The translations under genes were made by a program, and so were the position numbers. Below the pieces are notes generated by a model. It saw only the letters and a program-made list of their open reading frames with translations, had not been told where the DNA came from and searched no databases. Below are positions 13,852 through 15,140 of a DNA stretch of 15,140 nt, one piece after another. Within the stretch, counting starts at the first letter, position 1; every line of letters begins with the position of its first letter. Source of the stretch: Candidatus Woesearchaeota archaeon (GTDB lineage Archaea > Nanobdellota > Nanobdellia > Woesearchaeales > WJKV01); NCBI GenBank assembly GCA_019323495.1, contig JAHWHE010000006.1, forward strand, positions 1 to 15,140, read 5' to 3'.

Positions 13852-14559
13852 TTATTTCATTTCAAAAGAATTAAGCTGGCCTTCTTTCTCCTTCATGTAA
13901 GCTTCTTTTACATCTATTGTGCTATCCAGTTTATTTTTTATCAGCCACAAATCAGACGGAACTATTTTCAACTTGTCTAATTCATTCAAGTCAAACCATT
14001 GCAGATCTCCGTACTCTGTTCTTCTGAATCTTGTCTCTTCTGTCTTCATTTTAGTGAAAAATAGAATGAAACTGTGCTTCACCATGTCATCCCCCTCTAC
14101 TTGTTCATGAAGAACATTGTTTATGGAAACATATTCTGCATCCAGATTGGACTTTTCTTTGACCAATCGCTTGCTTGCTTGCGCAAAACTCTCTTCGAGC
14201 AGCATCTTTCCCCCGATCATGCACCAATAGCCCTTGTACGGCCTGTTGTTTCTTTTTATCAGAAGGATTTTGTTTTTGTTCATCAGCGCAACAAGAACAA
14301 CCGGCACAGGGCTCATGCTTTCTCCTGTGACCTGCGGAATTATAGGGAGATATTTCTCAGACTCTTTTGTAAGATAATAATAGTCTCCTTTTTTCTCTAG
14401 CAATCCTTCTTTCTGCATCTGCTCAAGATGATAAGAAACCATGTTAGACCGGATCTTGATGGCCTTCTCTATCTCATTGAATTTTAGTCTGGTGTTCTGC
14501 GTAAAGAGCTTGAATATCTGCTCCCGTTCTTTCTTGACCAAACCCCCTGAATACTTCAT
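13852..14559 (-). CDS. Winged-helix/Nudix-domain fusion, probable nucleotide-sensing transcriptional regulator
   Basis: Two-domain protein of 235 residues. Residues 5-70 form an ArsR/MarR-like winged helix, with the recognition region around IRSNMVSYHLEQMQKEGLL (split, 37-54) and a beta wing KKGDYYYLT. Residues 83-215 form a Nudix fold: VPVVLVALMN, IKRNNRPYKGYWCMIGGK, and a Nudix box G117-x5-E123-x7-R131. In the box the catalytic REUxEE core is changed to R131-L-V-K-E135-K136, losing two of three metal-binding glutamates, and the usual following Gly is N138. The domain therefore probably binds but does not hydrolyse its ligand. The gene is divergent from an intact Nudix hydrolase, with a perfect inverted repeat 5 bp upstream of its ATG. 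NrtR regulators use the same two parts in reverse order. Regulator role is inferred. Confidence 0.85.
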   Translation of the reverse strand: MKYSGGLVKKEREQIFKLFTQNTRLKFNEIEKAIKIRSNMVSYHLEQMQKEGLLEKKGDYYYLTKESEKYLPIIPQVTGESMSPVPVVLVALMNKNKILLIKRNNRPYKGYWCMIGGKMLLEESFAQASKRLVKEKSNLDAEYVSINNVLHEQVEGDDMVKHSFILFFTKMKTEETRFRRTEYGDLQWFDLNELDKLKIVPSDLWLIKNKLDSTIDVKEAYMKEKEGQLNSFEMK

Positions 14560-14563
14560 TTTA

Positions 14564-14579
14564 CTCGAACTAATTCGAG
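14564..14579. promoter_or_regulatory. Inverted repeat CTCGAA-N4-TTCGAG, candidate operator
   Basis: CTCGAA and TTCGAG are exact reverse complements separated by CTAA. The repeat lies between the TATA box and the ATG of the winged-helix/Nudix gene, exactly where a bound repressor would block transcription, so autoregulation is likely. For the divergent hydrolase gene the site lies just upstream of the TATA box. Confidence 0.6.
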
Positions 14580-14582
14580 GAA

Positions 14583-14593
14583 TTATTTAAATA
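14583..14593. promoter_or_regulatory. Bidirectional TATA region for the divergent Nudix pair
   Basis: On the minus strand TTAAATAA (14583-14590) is centred 27 bp from the regulator ATG at 14559, fitting a leaderless mRNA. On the plus strand TTTAAATA (14586-14593) predicts transcription near 14617, leaving a leader of about 11 nt that starts with the Shine-Dalgarno site of the hydrolase gene. The two boxes overlap, so the two promoters may compete. Confidence 0.6.
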
Positions 14594-14615
14594 TTTTCTA
14601 CAGATTCTTGAAAAC

Positions 14616-14623
14616 GGGGTGAT
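14616..14623 (+). promoter_or_regulatory. Shine-Dalgarno site GGGGTGAT, decides the start of the Nudix hydrolase
   Basis: GGGGTGAT matches GGAGGTGAT with one mismatch and lies 4 nt before the ATG at 14628. The upstream GTG (14619) and ATG (14622) overlap this site, so 14628 is the likely start. Confidence 0.65.
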
Positions 14624-14627
14624 GTTG

Positions 14628-15095
14628 ATGGTAACTGAAAAAGTCCACTATGTTTCTATAACAGGCATTATACGAAAGAACGGCAAATATCTTATCTGCA
14701 AGAGGAGCCCTAATGAAAAGGCGTTCCCTAACAAATGGTGCGTCCCAGGAGGAAAGATAGAGCATTCTGATTTTGTTTCTCTTCCAAAAGACACAAAAGA
14801 CCACTGGCTAGACATCTTTGAGAAAGTTCTGCGAAAAGAGATAAAAGAAGAGACAAACCTTGAGATAAAAGACATTGGATATTGCTCAAGCCTTGTCTTT
14901 ATCAGACCAAACGGATATTCGACAATCATAGTAAGCTTGTTCGCAGACTATGCAGACGGAGAGATAAAGCTGGCAAACGATGAGCTGACAGAATATGCAT
15001 GGGTTTCATTGGACGAGGCAAAGGGTTTTGACCTTATAGAGAACATCTATGAACAATTGGTAAGAGTTGACGGTTTGTACGAGAACAAGGCTTAA
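14628..15095 (+). CDS. Nudix hydrolase with an insertion in the Nudix box
   Basis: Protein of 155 residues in the Nudix family, which cleaves nucleoside diphosphates linked to another group; the substrate is not evident. The fold opening VSITGIIRKNGKYLICKRSP (split, 9-28) and the motif WCVPGGKIE (37-45) are typical. The catalytic core is K70-E71-I-K-E74-E75, with all three metal-binding glutamates kept. Between G42 and the D62 that replaces the conserved Glu there are 14 extra residues containing a DHWLD segment, so standard pattern searches could miss the box. After it come a strand-rich half and the C-terminal helix ending at A155. The start is fixed by the Shine-Dalgarno site. It is transcribed divergently from the winged-helix/Nudix protein. 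Confidence 0.9.
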   Translation: MVTEKVHYVSITGIIRKNGKYLICKRSPNEKAFPNKWCVPGGKIEHSDFVSLPKDTKDHWLDIFEKVLRKEIKEETNLEIKDIGYCSSLVFIRPNGYSTIIVSLFADYADGEIKLANDELTEYAWVSLDEAKGFDLIENIYEQLVRVDGLYENKA

Positions 15096-15111
15096 GTGAA
15101 TTCCATTTTAC

Positions 15112-15140
15112 ATGTACACGATCAAATACAATCCAACCAA
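15112..15140 (+). CDS. Possible start of a further gene (cut by window edge)
   Basis: An ATG at 15112, 16 nt after the Nudix hydrolase stop, opens a frame reading MYTIKYNPT to the end of the window. The close spacing suggests a cotranscribed gene, but nine codons are too few to be sure it is coding or to name it. Confidence 0.3.

Noticed and set aside
14619..14627. GTG/ATG starts upstream in the Nudix hydrolase frame
   Set aside because: These codons overlap the Shine-Dalgarno site GGGGTGAT that correctly spaces to the ATG at 14628.
1..15140. CRISPR array, insertion sequence or integration site
   Set aside because: No regularly spaced repeats, transposase-like proteins, terminal inverted repeats or duplicated tRNA ends were seen.

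Overview
The window looks like chromosome from a DPANN-type archaeon, most like the Woesearchaeota/Pacearchaeota group (lineage inferred, not proven). The archaeal assignment is firm. The ribosomal operon has the archaeal order uS13-uS4-uS11-Rpo3-(tRNA-Leu)-eL18-uL13-uS9-Rpo10, LeuRS is of the archaeal type, and promoters are TATA boxes about 27 bp upstream of leaderless starts. The few Shine-Dalgarno sites match the archaeal GGAGGTGAT consensus. Short proteins, 1-15 nt gaps and many small Cys-rich or membrane proteins fit a streamlined DPANN genome. No mobile element, CRISPR array or rRNA was seen, and no gene-free stretch exceeds about 120 bases.

Region 1 (1-4081, + strand) is a probable cell-surface/secretion operon. 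It holds the tail of a Cys-containing protein, a membrane-anchored Cys-rich zinc metalloprotease with a pilin-like N-terminus, a bitopic membrane protein, and a large two-domain FlaJ/TadC-type membrane platform protein of a type IV pilus-like system.

Region 2 (4125-11344, - strand) is translation and transcription machinery. A small two-helix membrane protein and leucyl-tRNA synthetase each have their own promoter. Behind LeuRS lies the ribosomal-protein/RNA-polymerase operon, with a tRNA-Leu(GAG) embedded between rpo3 and eL18. The operon has a TATA box and a roughly 70-nt leader with a clear hairpin, and it ends in a T-rich terminator after rpo10. RpoK and enolase, which often follow in other archaea, are absent.

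Region 3 (11345-12951) has an M29-type metallo-aminopeptidase divergent from a small unknown protein, with twin TATA boxes in a short shared promoter region. The unknown gene's stop codon overlaps the stop codon of the convergent next operon.

Region 4 (12948-13782, - strand) has two overlapping genes that appear to be tandem paralogs of an unrecognised, mostly helical family.

Region 5 (13852-15140) is the most unusual part. A protein joining an N-terminal winged helix to a C-terminal Nudix domain with a degenerate Nudix box is divergent from an intact Nudix hydrolase. The two share a bidirectional TATA region, and a perfect CTCGAA-N4-TTCGAG inverted repeat lies between the TATA box and start of the regulator gene. 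This suggests a self-regulating, nucleotide-sensing regulator/hydrolase pair, similar in concept to bacterial NrtR but with the domains in the opposite order.
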